Origin: Pontibacter mucosus
GTDB lineage: Bacteria; Bacteroidota; Bacteroidia; Cytophagales; Hymenobacteraceae
DNA length: 64,000 nt
Direction of reading: 5' to 3'
Assembly: GCF_003054055.1 (NCBI RefSeq)
Contig: NZ_QBKI01000007.1
Span: 1 to 64,000 of the forward strand
Under the pieces are notes generated by a model. The model was not told the DNA's origin, made no database searches, and was given only the letters and a program-made list of their open reading frames with translations. Each line of letters opens with the position of its first letter. The first letter of the stretch is position 1. A program made the translations under genes and the position numbers. Below are positions 45,850 to 55,532 of the stretch, in pieces.

Positions 45850-46293
45850 ATGCAAAAAATGAGAACTATGAATCAGATCGATAAAGACAGCGATAAAATA
45901 CTGGTGGCTACCCTGGCGGGTATCGGATTGGGCGTAGCGGCGGGTGTGCTGCTGGCTCCTAAAAACGGGCGTGATACCCGGGAAGAGCTGATGCGCCAGC
46001 TAAACCGCGCCAGCGACGAAGTAAACAGCAACGTGAAGCGATGGACCTCGAGCCTGAAGGGAGGCGGAAAGTCCACCGGCACCAAGCCGCAGGAGGAGTA
46101 CGACCTGGTGATGCACGGCTCCTGGGAGGACGTGAAGCGCCAGATGAAGCAGAACTACGGTGAACTGACAGAAGAGGATCTCCGCTACGACAAGGGCCGC
46201 GAGCATGAGCTGTTGGACAGGCTGCAGGCCAGAATGGGCAAAACGCGCGACGAGATAAAGCGCATGCTCTCCGACATGAACTTTAGCTGGTAA
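45850..46293 (+). CDS. YtxH-domain protein with CsbD-like C-terminus
   Basis: A 147-residue protein (start could also be the Met at 45868). A single glycine-rich hydrophobic segment (LVATLAGIGLGVAAGVLLAP) followed by KNGRDTREELMRQL is the YtxH pattern. The C-terminal 60 residues (GSWEDVKRQMKQNYGELTEEDLRYDKGREHELLDRLQ) are CsbD-like, another stress-associated module. It is first of three YtxH-type genes in a row and is probably a membrane-associated stress protein. Confidence 0.82.
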   Translation: MQKMRTMNQIDKDSDKILVATLAGIGLGVAAGVLLAPKNGRDTREELMRQLNRASDEVNSNVKRWTSSLKGGGKSTGTKPQEEYDLVMHGSWEDVKRQMKQNYGELTEEDLRYDKGREHELLDRLQARMGKTRDEIKRMLSDMNFSW

Positions 46294-46440
46294 GGCACCG
46301 GCCTGAGTTTCTAGTAAAAATTTTTCAGGATTTTTGAGTAACTATAATAGAATCTAATAGTATATATATAACTTAATGCTGTATAAGCCGTTATTATACT
46401 GGTTAAGTTGATTTTAAATAGATTATTAACATAAACGACT

Positions 46441-46827
46441 ATGAAAGACAATAGCGGAAAAGTTTTGCTGGCCATGCTGGCTGGTGCCAGTGCAGGTGTG
46501 ATAGCAGGTTTGCTGATGGCTCCTGACACAGGCGAGGTTACCCGTAGCAGCATCAAGAAATGGGCTGGCAAAATGAGCAAAGACCTGGAGAAGAACCTTC
46601 AGGATGGCCTGGACGAGATTAAGAAGATGAGCAGCGAAAAGTTCGGCAAGTCGGGCGAAGGTAGCAGCGCAGCAGGTGACAACACTGGAGCTAACAAGAG
46701 CGCTAGCACTGGTTCCACTGCAACAGGCGGCACATCTTCCTCTACGGGTAGCCAAACAAGCTCTGGTGGCTCCTCTACTACAGGAGGCTCAGGCACCACT
46801 ACCGGCACTACAGGCGGAAACGTATAA
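46441..46827 (+). CDS. YtxH-domain protein with Ser/Thr/Gly-rich tail
   Basis: A 128-residue protein. The YtxH segment LLAMLAGASAGVIAGLLMAP with DTGEVTRSSIKKWAGK is at the N-terminus, followed by an amphipathic helix. The last 55 residues are almost only Gly, Ser, Thr and Ala (SSSTGSQTSSGG, TTGGSGTTTGTTGG), probably disordered. It is the second member of the YtxH trio. The hairpin at 46917 follows. Confidence 0.8.
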   Translation: MKDNSGKVLLAMLAGASAGVIAGLLMAPDTGEVTRSSIKKWAGKMSKDLEKNLQDGLDEIKKMSSEKFGKSGEGSSAAGDNTGANKSASTGSTATGGTSSSTGSQTSSGGSSTTGGSGTTTGTTGGNV

Positions 46828-46916
46828 GTAGAAGCCTGTCTTTTTAGGGATAGCGCCCTAACCTGAGCTGTGGCTTTGAGCCAGGCTCGCTGAGGAGGTT
46901 GAGGCCATGCCCGCAG

Positions 46917-46948
46917 AAACGCCTGTTCTGAAAAGAGCAGGCGTTTTT
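46917..46948 (+). terminator. Terminator of the second YtxH gene
   Basis: Stem AAACGCCTG/CAGGCGTTT with an inner TCT/AGA pairing, followed by TT. Confidence 0.8.
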
Positions 46949-47043
46949 GTTTGCGCTAACCTATAACAGCCTGCTTGCGTTAAGGTAGGTATGGTTTTGC
47001 CTTCTGAGGAAGGCTTTTATGTTTAAATAAATCAGAATCAGCT

Positions 47044-47460
47044 ATGAGAACGCACATGGAATGCCGCTCGCTTGGAGAGAACAAATCAAATTATACGACA
47101 CAGGAGTCTGTACGACAGATCAGGCAGCACAGCCCGGAACATAAAAAAAGCAAAGGGAAAAATAGCAGCGGAGGCAGTGGTGCGGTAGCCCTTGGCTTGC
47201 TGGCTGGTGCCGCCGCCGGTGCATTGGCTGGCGTTTTACTGGCACCCAATAAAGGCACCACGATGCGCAGAAAAGTATCCGATCAGGCCACGAAGCTGGG
47301 GAGCCAGGTTAACAAAAGCTATGCTACCACCAAAGACAAAGTAACTGACTGGACAAGCAAACTGAAGACAGGCAACCAAACTAGTGGTAACACGAAGAGA
47401 AGCCCTTATGAGGATACAGGTAGCACACGTAATCCGAACGATATCCCACCAGCTATGTAG
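47044..47460 (+). CDS. YtxH-domain protein, third copy
   Basis: A 138-residue protein. A hydrophilic basic N-terminus of about 45 residues precedes the YtxH-like segment VALGLLAGAAAGALAGVLLAP and NKGTTMRRKVSDQATKLGSQV. The tail is polar. The order of parts differs from the other two copies, where the hydrophobic segment comes first, so they are diverged paralogues rather than a recent triplication. Confidence 0.78.
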   Translation: MRTHMECRSLGENKSNYTTQESVRQIRQHSPEHKKSKGKNSSGGSGAVALGLLAGAAAGALAGVLLAPNKGTTMRRKVSDQATKLGSQVNKSYATTKDKVTDWTSKLKTGNQTSGNTKRSPYEDTGSTRNPNDIPPAM

Positions 47461-47484
47461 AGAATGGATAGGAAAGTATAAAAC

Positions 47485-47520
47485 AAAAGCGGCCTGCTAT
47501 ACTTTAGCAGGCCGCTTTTT
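47485..47520. terminator. Bidirectional terminator between ytxH copy 3 and lysS
   Basis: Stem AAAAGCGGCCTGCTA/TAGCAGGCCGCTTTT (47485-47499 with 47505-47519). The loop is TACTT, so the stem-loop embeds the iterated word. Confidence 0.85.
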
Positions 47521-47537
47521 ACGAATAAGAGTCAGGG

Positions 47538-49082
47538 TTACTGCTGCTCTTCTTCTTTCTTATCGTGTTTCTCCGGCTTCATCTGCGGGAAGAACAACAC
47601 ATCCTGAATGGAGTTGGAGTTGGTCATGATCATCGTCAGTCGGTCGATGCCCACACCCAGGCCTGCGGTTGGCGGCATGCCGTACTCCAGGGCGCGCAGG
47701 AAGTCCTCGTCCAGGGCCATGGCCTCCACGTCGCCGCGGCGGGCAAGCTCCAGCTGCTCCTCAAAGCGGGCACGCTGATCCACCGGGTCGTTCAGCTCGG
47801 AGAAGGCGTTGCAGATTTCCTTGCCATTACAGATGGCCTCAAAGCGCTCCACCAGGCCTGGCTTGCTGCGGTGTTTCTTGGCCAGCGGACTCATCTCCAC
47901 CGGGTAATCGGTGATGAAGGTTGGCTGGATCAGGTATGGCTCCGTTGTTTCGCCGAAGATTTCATCGATGAGTTTGGCCTTGCCCATGGTAGAGTCGGTG
48001 CGGATGCCCAGTTTCTCGGCTGTCTGGCGCAGTTCGGCCTCCTCCATGTTGGAGATGTCGATCTTGGTGAAGTGCTCGATGGCCTCGAACATAGTATAAC
48101 GCTTCCAGGGGCGGGCAAAGTTGATCACGTTCTCACCTACCTGTACTTCCGTTTTACCGTGCAGGGCAAGGGCTACTTTCTCCACCATTTCCTCCACCAG
48201 CTCCATCATCCAGTTGTAGTCTTTGTAGGTCACGTAAAGCTCCATCACCGTAAACTCCGGGTTGTGGAAGCGGCTCATGCCCTCGTTGCGGAAGTCTTTG
48301 GCAAATTCGAACACGCCGTCAAAACCACCCACAATCAGGCGCTTTAAGTATAGCTCGTTGGCAATGCGCAGGTACAGCGTCATGTCCAGCGTGTTGTGGT
48401 GCGTTTTAAACGGACGGGCCGCCGCGCCACCGTGGATAGGCTGCAGGATAGGGGTTTCCACCTCCAGGTAGCCTTTCTCAGACAGGAAGTTGCGCATGGT
48501 GCTAACCAGCTGCGTACGCTTCTTGAAAGTCTCGCGCACGTGCGGGTTTACGATCAGGTCTACGTAGCGCTGGCGGTAACGCAGCTCCGGGTCGGTGAAG
48601 CCGTCGTGCACAATCTCGTTGCCATTCTCGTCGATCTCGCGCTTTACAATCGGCAGCGGGCGCAGCGATTTGGCCAGCACCGTCAGTTCGGTTACGTGCA
48701 CGGAGATCTCGCCCACCTGCGTTATGAAAGCATAGCCTTTCACGCCGATAAAGTCGCCGATGTCGAGCATTTTCTTGAACACCGTGTTGTACAGGTCCTT
48801 GTTCTCGCCTGGCGCAATGTCGTCGCGGGAAACATAGATCTGGATACGGCCCGTGCTGTCCATCAGCTCGGCAAAGGAGGCCTTGCCCATAATGCGGCGG
48901 CTCATCAGGCGGCCAGCCAGCGTTACTTCCTGGTAGTTGTTCTTCTCCTTATCGTAGTTCTCCTTTATCTCCTTGGCTGTTGCCGTAACTTCAAATGTCT
49001 CAGATGGATACGGGTTGATGCCCATTTTCTCCAGCTCTTCGCGCTCATGGCGGCGGCGCAATTCCTGTTCGCTCAGTTGCAT
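47538..49082 (-). CDS. lysS: Lysyl-tRNA synthetase, class II
   Basis: A 514-residue enzyme. The N-terminal OB-fold anticodon domain runs to about 180 ([20 protein letters not shown]). The class II catalytic domain follows: motif 1 around [15 protein letters not shown], motif 2 in [20 protein letters not shown] and motif 3 [14 protein letters not shown]. Length is at the usual value, with a Lys/Glu-rich tail. It is convergent with the YtxH genes, sharing the bidirectional terminator. Confidence 0.97.
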   Translation of the reverse strand: MQLSEQELRRRHEREELEKMGINPYPSETFEVTATAKEIKENYDKEKNNYQEVTLAGRLMSRRIMGKASFAELMDSTGRIQIYVSRDDIAPGENKDLYNTVFKKMLDIGDFIGVKGYAFITQVGEISVHVTELTVLAKSLRPLPIVKREIDENGNEIVHDGFTDPELRYRQRYVDLIVNPHVRETFKKRTQLVSTMRNFLSEKGYLEVETPILQPIHGGAAARPFKTHHNTLDMTLYLRIANELYLKRLIVGGFDGVFEFAKDFRNEGMSRFHNPEFTVMELYVTYKDYNWMMELVEEMVEKVALALHGKTEVQVGENVINFARPWKRYTMFEAIEHFTKIDISNMEEAELRQTAEKLGIRTDSTMGKAKLIDEIFGETTEPYLIQPTFITDYPVEMSPLAKKHRSKPGLVERFEAICNGKEICNAFSELNDPVDQRARFEEQLELARRGDVEAMALDEDFLRALEYGMPPTAGLGVGIDRLTMIMTNSNSIQDVLFFPQMKPEKHDKKEEEQQ

Positions 49083-49427
49083 GCGATTTATACTATAAGT
49101 GATGTCTAAAAATCAAGCTGCAAAATTCGGAAATAATCGGCAGCTTTTAAAGAGGGACCAGTGATTTAAAGTGATTTGACAGATTTATATGATTAGCGTG
49201 TTCTTGTTTTAGGTGTGTACTGAGAGGTGATGATGCTACAGCGCTCTTGCTGAAGTATAAAGAAGTATGAATTTCAGTGTTGTGAAGGAGACCAGCTTCT
49301 AAAGTAAGGCAGCCTTACAGAAAGTATAAAATTATGAGTTTCTGTTAAACCCCCTTCATCACTGGTTAAAGAAAAACTCCTGCAAGTATACACCTGCAGG
49401 AGTTTAAAGAAAGAAGGAAAGTATAAC
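49083..49427. repeat. Spacer with inverted ACCAGTGAT / ATCACTGGT words
   Basis: GGGACCAGTGATTTAAAG at about 49155-49172 is mirrored by TTCATCACTGGTTAAAG at 49355-49371, the same boundary words as at 18960-19277. Between them is AT-rich sequence with AAGTATA words and no open frame worth calling. The lysS promoter should lie at the left end, but no consensus is clear. Confidence 0.6.
49373..49405 (-). terminator. Terminator of the 49428 gene
   Basis: Stem AAACTCCTGCA/TGCAGGAGTTT (49374-49384 with 49395-49405), 22 bp beyond the minus-strand stop. Confidence 0.7.
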
Positions 49428-50456
49428 TTAGGCAGCCTGGCCCAGATTGAAATCTTCCTTGCCAAGCAGCGGTTTAATCTGTTGCTGCAGCCTTGCCTCT
49501 ACAAACGAACGTTGCAGGTAGGCCGGCAGCTCCTGTACGTACTCCTCATACTTCTGTAAGCCCATGGCCTGAGCCACAAAACACTCATGAATGCCGTTCA
49601 GGTAGCCCACAATCTGCAGCAGCGACTCGTGGAACAGTTTAAAATCGATCTCGGCCTGCACAAAACGCGCGATCTCGCGGTGCGTGCTCGAAATGCGCAG
49701 GCGTGCCATCAGGTCGAACACCGTGGTATAGCCCATGCGCCAGGTGAGCTGCTGCCAGTGCTGCGGACCGAATTTCTGCAACACATCGCCTGTCTTGCTG
49801 CTGCGGATTGCCGTAGCCAGGTTAGCCTGCACCGCCTGTCGCACGGCTTTGGCCTTCATGCGGCGCGTGGTACGTAAAAACTGGCCTATCTGCGACTGCG
49901 CCTCCAGTTCCTTGCCCGCTATCTGCAACCCGGGTTTGTAGTGCGCCAGGGGCAGACGGTGCACGTTAAAATCATCGTAATGGCCGGAGGCGTAAAAGCC
50001 AATGGCCCGCGGATAGGCGTTCTTCACCACCAGCCGACCGGCCTCGCGCAGCACCCAACCCTCGTTATTTGTTCTGAGGCCACGAGTATAAAGGAAAGCC
50101 TGCAGGCCGGCGTATACGGCGTAATAGGCCTGCGGGAACGTCCAGTGCAGCGCATTGCGCATATACTCCTCATCGCCCAGCTCGGCAGTGGCCCGCAGCG
50201 CATACTCGGTGCTCCAGCTGTTCAACAGTAATTTCTTTATCGCCTCCAAATCCTGATCGGTCAGCTCCGGCCGCTGCTCATGCAGGATGGGCAGTTGCCC
50301 CGGCGCCGTGGTGCCGGAGTTTTGAATGTGGTAGTTTATCGCAAAAAAGTAATTCAGAAACACCTGTGCAGGTATAGATTTCTGCGATAGTTTATCGGTG
50401 TTTTGTGCCTCCTCAGGATAGAGGGAAAGCACGTTTTCTTCATCTCTCTCTTTCAT
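49428..50456 (-). CDS. Unrecognised helical protein
   Basis: A 342-residue cytoplasmic protein (start MKERDEENVL at 50456; the longer frame adds an unlikely N-terminus). It is mainly helical with no signal peptide or membrane segment. The block ALHWTFPQAYYAVYAGLQAFLYTRG is reminiscent of a HEPN domain helix pair, but I see no convincing Rx4-6H motif, so I do not assign it. Codon use is normal for the window. It stands between lysS and a small membrane-protein gene and neighbours give no hint of function. Confidence 0.6.
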   Translation of the reverse strand: MKERDEENVLSLYPEEAQNTDKLSQKSIPAQVFLNYFFAINYHIQNSGTTAPGQLPILHEQRPELTDQDLEAIKKLLLNSWSTEYALRATAELGDEEYMRNALHWTFPQAYYAVYAGLQAFLYTRGLRTNNEGWVLREAGRLVVKNAYPRAIGFYASGHYDDFNVHRLPLAHYKPGLQIAGKELEAQSQIGQFLRTTRRMKAKAVRQAVQANLATAIRSSKTGDVLQKFGPQHWQQLTWRMGYTTVFDLMARLRISSTHREIARFVQAEIDFKLFHESLLQIVGYLNGIHECFVAQAMGLQKYEEYVQELPAYLQRSFVEARLQQQIKPLLGKEDFNLGQAA

Positions 50457-50741
50457 GTATACAGAACAATCCGGAGGCTTTATCAGTTGCAAAAAAGCAG
50501 GAAAATGCATGCATTCTGTTAAGTATAAAGCACTGAAAATCAAGTTGTTGTAATTGATATTTTGATTTTTATTTCAGACGGAGCGAAGTATAAAATAAGG
50601 TGCAGCGCACGTGCTGTTTAGAGGTCTCCCAAAAAGTATTTTAGCAGCTTTGGCTACCGTGGGAAAGGAAGGTTCTGGTGTCAGAAAGTATAACCAAGCA
50701 GGGCTGTTGGCGGTAAACAAAGTATAAAATTTATACTTCAG

Positions 50742-51146
50742 ATGAACATCATAGACAGACCAGACATAGCCAACAACACACACGCCGCTGTATTGATAGG
50801 AGCGGGCCTGACCAGTTATTTTCTGAACGATAACAGGCCGAAAACGGCGCTTATACCGCCGCTAACCGGCGGCGCCTTGCTGCTGCTCAGCTCAGGTATA
50901 AAAGCAGGCAACCAGAACGTGGCGCACGCGGCGGTAGGGGCCACCTCGCTGCTGAGCGTGATGACAGGTATACTTTTGTCCAAAGCCATTGCGCCGTCGC
51001 AGGAGGCGAAGCAAAAATTTAAGCCCGAAGTACTCCGGCGCAGGGCCAGTGTCTTCGGGCTTATGACTTTAACGGGCTTAGCCGCTGTGGGTGTGTATGT
51101 GGCCGGCTTTATCCAGAAGCGGAAGCAGGCCGAAAGTATAGTTTAG
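50742..51146 (+). CDS. Small integral membrane protein of unknown function
   Basis: A 134-residue protein with about four hydrophobic helices: HAAVLIGAGLTSYFL, LIPPLTGGALLLLSSGI, AAVGATSLLSVMTGILL and SVFGLMTLTGLAAVGVYVAG. The basic loop before the last helix (KFKPEVLRRRA) suggests a cytoplasmic side. The small-residue-rich helices recall TMEM14-like proteins, a weak resemblance only. It overlaps the 3' end of the convergent GGT gene by 4 bp. Confidence 0.65.
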   Translation: MNIIDRPDIANNTHAAVLIGAGLTSYFLNDNRPKTALIPPLTGGALLLLSSGIKAGNQNVAHAAVGATSLLSVMTGILLSKAIAPSQEAKQKFKPEVLRRRASVFGLMTLTGLAAVGVYVAGFIQKRKQAESIV

Positions 51147-52867
51147 AAACCGGCTGCCACATCGTCGCCACGCGGATCGGCACCACCCTCCAACTTCCCA
51201 TCAGGCAGCACCAGTATGGCGTCCACGCGGCCATACTGCCCGCGCTGTTTTAACGTATAGCCTTTGCTTTGCAAGGCAGCGCGTACCTCAGCGGGTATGG
51301 CGTCGGCGGTATGCTGTATCTCGTCGGGTAGCCACTGGTGGTGGAAACGGGGTGCGGCCACGGCCTGCTGCATGGTCATGTCGTGCTCCAGCACGTTCAG
51401 GATGGTCTGGAAGATGGAGGTGATGATGGTAGACCCTCCGGGGGTACCCACGACCATAAACAATTTACCGTCTTTCTCCAGGATGGTGGGCGTCATGGCG
51501 CTAAGCATGCGCTTGTTGGGCTCGATGGCGTTGGCTTTGCCGCCCACCAGACCGTACATGTTCGGTACGCCGGGCTTTGAGCTGAAATCGTCCATTTCGT
51601 TGTTGAGCAGAAATCCCGCCCCTTCCACCACCACATAGGAGCCGTAGCTGCCATTAATGGTGGTGGTGATGGAGACAGCGTTCCCGGCCGGATCCACGAT
51701 GCTGAAGTGGGTTGTCTCCTCGCTTTCAAACACGGGCACCTGACCGGCTTTTACTTCGGAAGAAGGGGTGGCCTGTGCCAGTGTCATGGTGCTCATGCGG
51801 TTTTTCAGGTAATCCTCATCCAGTAGCTCCTCTACCGGCACGTGCACAAAGTCCGGGTCGCCGAGGTAAGTGGCACGGTCGGCGTATACGCGGCGCTCGG
51901 CTTCCGTCATGATTTGAATAGTTTCCGTGCTCTGCCAGCCATACTTTCTGAGGTCATAAGGCTCCACCATTTTCAGCAACTGCATCAGGGCCACACCACC
52001 GCTCGACGGCGGGCCTATCGAGATAACTTTATAGCCTTTGTAATTCCCAATCACGGGCTTGCGCCAAACAGAAGTATAACTAGCCAGGTCCTGGTGAGTC
52101 ATGATACCATTCCCGCGCTGCATCTCTTTCACGATTAAATCGGCTGTTTCGCCGGCGTAGAAGCCCTCACGGCCCTTGTCGCGGATACGCTCCAGCGTAC
52201 GGGCCAGCTCAGGGTGACGGAGGGTGTCTCCGGCCTTCCACTCCTGCTCACGCACCAGGTAGGGGAGGTGCTTGTTGTTTTTGAGAAACGCCTCTTTCGT
52301 GTTGTTCAGGCCTCTGGCTTCCCGCGCCGTCAGTACCACGCCGTTACGCGCCAGGTCTACGGCTGGCTGCACCAGTTCCGCCCAAGGCAACGAACCATAC
52401 TTCTCGTGTATCTTCACCATGCCATCCACCGAACCCGGAACGCCCGCCGCCAGGTGCCCTCTGGTGCTCAGGCCCTCCACCACATTGCCAAGGCTGTCCT
52501 GGTACATGGTCTCAGAGGCTGCTGCCGGCGCTGTCTCCCTGAAGTCGAGGGTGGCTACTTCGCCGCTGGCACTTCTGGCCACCATAAAGCCGCCGCCGCC
52601 AATGTTCCCTGCCTCCGGAAAGGCCACGGCAAGCGCAAACTGTGTTGCGATGGCTGCATCGTAGGCATTGCCGCCCTTGCGCAGTATTTCGGTGCCGATG
52701 CGCGAGGCGTCGGGGTGGGCGGATACTACCATGGCTTGCTCAGTTATCAGGCCTCTGGCGGCTGCTGTGGGCGTTTCTTTGGCTGGCTTGGTTGCGCAGC
52801 TGTTTAGGAGTGCCGGCAGCAGGAAAAGCAGCAGTAACCATACGTTAGAGATGGCTTTAGTGTGCAT
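51143..52867 (-). CDS. ggt: Gamma-glutamyltransferase lipoprotein
   Basis: A 574-residue proenzyme (start at 52867; lipobox ALLNSC). The chain is cut autocatalytically before the Thr of ETTHFSIVD (about residue 382), which becomes the nucleophile of the small subunit. GNAVSITTTINGSYGS, the NNEMDDFS loop and the GGxGST-like oxyanion block VGTPGGSTIITS are intact. It hydrolyses glutathione and other gamma-glutamyl compounds in the periplasm. The organism has a bacillithiol gene, so glutathione here would probably be environmental. Confidence 0.93.
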   Translation of the reverse strand: MHTKAISNVWLLLLFLLPALLNSCATKPAKETPTAAARGLITEQAMVVSAHPDASRIGTEILRKGGNAYDAAIATQFALAVAFPEAGNIGGGGFMVARSASGEVATLDFRETAPAAASETMYQDSLGNVVEGLSTRGHLAAGVPGSVDGMVKIHEKYGSLPWAELVQPAVDLARNGVVLTAREARGLNNTKEAFLKNNKHLPYLVREQEWKAGDTLRHPELARTLERIRDKGREGFYAGETADLIVKEMQRGNGIMTHQDLASYTSVWRKPVIGNYKGYKVISIGPPSSGGVALMQLLKMVEPYDLRKYGWQSTETIQIMTEAERRVYADRATYLGDPDFVHVPVEELLDEDYLKNRMSTMTLAQATPSSEVKAGQVPVFESEETTHFSIVDPAGNAVSITTTINGSYGSYVVVEGAGFLLNNEMDDFSSKPGVPNMYGLVGGKANAIEPNKRMLSAMTPTILEKDGKLFMVVGTPGGSTIITSIFQTILNVLEHDMTMQQAVAAPRFHHQWLPDEIQHTADAIPAEVRAALQSKGYTLKQRGQYGRVDAILVLPDGKLEGGADPRGDDVAAGF

Positions 52868-52904
52868 AAGTATACGGTTGATGTTTGGGTGCTTAAGATA
52901 TAAA

Positions 52905-52937
52905 AAAACGCCAGCTATCTGCAATAGCTGGCGTTCT
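52905..52937 (-). terminator. Terminator of the tail-specific protease gene
   Basis: Stem AACGCCAGCTAT/ATAGCTGGCGTT (52907-52918 with 52924-52935) with a T7 run on the minus strand. Confidence 0.85.
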
Positions 52938-52956
52938 TGTTGTAAGTGTGGTTGTC

Positions 52957-55065
52957 TTATTTCAGATCTTCCTGGATAATGGCAACCGCCTCCTCCAGGT
53001 ACACATCCTGCTCGAGGCTCTTGATAAACTCCTTGTTGCGTGCCAGTTTAGCCGTGTCGCTGCCGAGGGCTTGCAGGTCCTGCTGTAGGCGTTTCACGTT
53101 CAGCACCGGCAGTTGCTTCTGCGCCTCCTCCAGGCGTTTGGCTTCTGCCTCAGCCTTTTTCTCCTCTGCTTTATACTTTTCAATCTGCAGGGAGCGGGTG
53201 GTGTTATCCGCCTGCTTCTTCAGGCGCTCGGCGCTCTGCTTAATCAGCTGGAAGCTCTCGTTTTTAGCCACGCGCTTCTGGCTGTTTGTCTTCACCTGCG
53301 CCACGTTCAATTTACCGCCGTTCCAGGATTTATACTTGGCAGGGGCAATCTCGTCGAAAGGCAGTGCGTAGTCCTGCTCCTTCTCCCCGAATTCCAGGTA
53401 AGCATAGGCATCCGGAAGATTAACATCCGGCATCACACCGCGCAGCTGCGTGGTGCCGCCGTTGATGCGGTAGAATTTCTGGGTTGTCAGTTTAAGGGCT
53501 CCAAATGGCTTATAAGGGTTAAACTGGGCTGGCAGGGCCTCATCCAGCTCAAAGAACTGCTGCACGGTGCCTTTGCCAAAAGTTGGGCTACCCACAATTA
53601 CGGCGCGCTTGTAGTCCTGCATGGCGGCGGCAAGAATCTCGGAGGCAGAGGCACTATTCGAGTTTACCATAATCACCAGCGGGCCACCATACTGCACCTG
53701 CGTGTCGCGGTCGTCAAGCACAACGGCTTTGCCGGAGGCAGTTTTTACCTGTACTACCGGACCTTGCTCAATAAACAATCCAGCCATTTCCACGGCATCG
53801 GCCAGCGAGCCACCGCCATTGTTACGGAGGTCCAGAATCAGTCCTTTCATGCCTGCGCTTTTCAGTTTTTCCACTTCCTGCTTCACATCGGCACCGCTAA
53901 AGCGACCGTTTTTGTTCTCAAAGTCGGCATAGAAACCTGGCAGCTTAATGTAACCGATCTTGTCCTTGTCCTCAATCAGGGCAGACTGGGCGTAAGTCTC
54001 CTCAAACACAATCACGTCGCGGATAATCGGGATAACCTTGGTAGAGCCGTCAGGCTTCTTAACAGTAAGGCGTACCTCCGTGCCTTTCTTACCGCGGATC
54101 AGCTGAATGGCGTCGTCGATGCGCATGCCTTCCACCAGCACGGGGTCTTCAGCGCCCTGAGCCACTTTCTGGATGGCGTCACCCGGCTTCAGCTCGCCCT
54201 GCAGGTACGAAGGGCTGCCCGGCACAATTTCCATCACGCGTATCTGTCCGTCTTTTTCCTGCAGCGAGGCACCAATACCCTCCAGGCGGCCGGTAAAGTT
54301 GATGTCGAAATCAGCTTTGGCTTTTGGCGGGAAGTAGCCTGTGTGCGGGTCATACACGTTGGTTACGGCATTGATGTAAGTGGCGCGACGGTCATCACGG
54401 TTAATCTGGGCAAGGCGCTGGTACAGGTCCTCGTAGGTCTTGTTCACTTTTTCGCGGGCCTCTTTCTCCAACTCCTCAAATGTTTTCTGCTTGGCCTTCG
54501 GATCTTTCTCCAGCGCCTTCTGCTGGTCTTCCTGCATACTTACCAGGCGCACGAGGGTCTGGTACTTCAGCTGCTTGCGCCAGGCTTCCTTCAGTTCCTC
54601 CTTGGTCTTGGCAAAAGGCAGCTTCTCGCCATCCAGCTCTATCTGCTCCTCCACCGTAAAGTCGAAGGGCTTAGCCAGGATCTCTTTGTAGTAAGCCTGC
54701 GACTCCTTCATGCGCTGCTCTATCAGGTCGGCCGACAGGTCGAAGAACTTGAAAGAACCCTGGCGCAGCTCATCGTCGATGGCGGTTTCATACTGGCGCA
54801 GTTGCTGCACGTCCGACTCCAGCAGAAACTTCTTGTTGTAGTCCAGGCGCTGCAGGTACAGGTTAAACACCTTCTTGGAGAAGCTGTCGTCTACCTTCTC
54901 GGGTTGATAGTGCCCCGAGTTAAGGCCCTGCATCAGTGCTTTTATCAGTATCTCGTTTTTGCTATCCGGGTTGTTTCCGTTTCTGTAAAGTATAAAAGAG
55001 CCGGTCAGCAGGATAACTGCGAGAACTGACAGTATTATTTTAAAGCGGGTTGTCAATGATATCAT
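52957..55065 (-). CDS. Carboxy-terminal (tail-specific) processing protease, Prc type
   Basis: A 702-residue periplasmic S41 protease with an N-terminal anchor (RFKIILSVLAVILLTGSFIL). Domains in order are a long helical N-terminal region, a PDZ domain (about 255-345, with LEGIGASLQEKDG and GSPSYLQGELKPGDAI), and the S41 core. The core has the Ser of NSNSASASE (about 468) and the Lys of FGKGTVQ (about 491). A Lys/Glu-rich C-terminal helical extension follows, as in Prc/Tsp. It trims or degrades periplasmic proteins from the C-terminus. Confidence 0.93.
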   Translation of the reverse strand: MISLTTRFKIILSVLAVILLTGSFILYRNGNNPDSKNEILIKALMQGLNSGHYQPEKVDDSFSKKVFNLYLQRLDYNKKFLLESDVQQLRQYETAIDDELRQGSFKFFDLSADLIEQRMKESQAYYKEILAKPFDFTVEEQIELDGEKLPFAKTKEELKEAWRKQLKYQTLVRLVSMQEDQQKALEKDPKAKQKTFEELEKEAREKVNKTYEDLYQRLAQINRDDRRATYINAVTNVYDPHTGYFPPKAKADFDINFTGRLEGIGASLQEKDGQIRVMEIVPGSPSYLQGELKPGDAIQKVAQGAEDPVLVEGMRIDDAIQLIRGKKGTEVRLTVKKPDGSTKVIPIIRDVIVFEETYAQSALIEDKDKIGYIKLPGFYADFENKNGRFSGADVKQEVEKLKSAGMKGLILDLRNNGGGSLADAVEMAGLFIEQGPVVQVKTASGKAVVLDDRDTQVQYGGPLVIMVNSNSASASEILAAAMQDYKRAVIVGSPTFGKGTVQQFFELDEALPAQFNPYKPFGALKLTTQKFYRINGGTTQLRGVMPDVNLPDAYAYLEFGEKEQDYALPFDEIAPAKYKSWNGGKLNVAQVKTNSQKRVAKNESFQLIKQSAERLKKQADNTTRSLQIEKYKAEEKKAEAEAKRLEEAQKQLPVLNVKRLQQDLQALGSDTAKLARNKEFIKSLEQDVYLEEAVAIIQEDLK

Positions 55066-55532
55066 CTATTTAATAAGTTGAACTACAGGTTAGATTGCAA
55101 AAGTGATGCCGCTCGCGCGATTAAGTTTGGTTTAAAGTGTAATGTAGGGGAAAAAAATATTTTATCATAGCAGTAAGCGCAGGTGGCTACTTTTTATGTA
55201 CTACATACGAGGCAAAGTGCCTGATATTATAACTGATAACCAAGTTTTTTCGTTTCAGGTAGCCTGTGCCAAAGCCTTGCCCGCTCCTAAAAACAAGGAA
55301 GTTCCGCTGGTGTTTTAAAGAAATATACCGGGGCCTGGGTTTGAGGAGGAAAAGTATACAAGCGCAGTGCTTACGCAAAGTGAGTATAAGCGAAAGTATA
55401 GTGTGCAGGGTGCAAGGAAACTCCACGTTTTGTATCGGAAAGTATGGCTTGCTGGCGCAGAGGGGGAAGCGTAGTGAAAAGGGGATGGCTTTCTCGCGGG
55501 CATGGCTCCCTACTTACTTTAGAAATACCTTC

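Noticed and set aside
49428..50456. HEPN ribonuclease / toxin assignment
   Set aside because: Only one helix pair is suggestive; no convincing Rx4-6H motif and no antitoxin-like neighbour.
55266..55532. N-terminal extension of the SGNH esterase
   Set aside because: Basic, repeat-like translation without signal peptide; the fold begins exactly at the Met at 55533.
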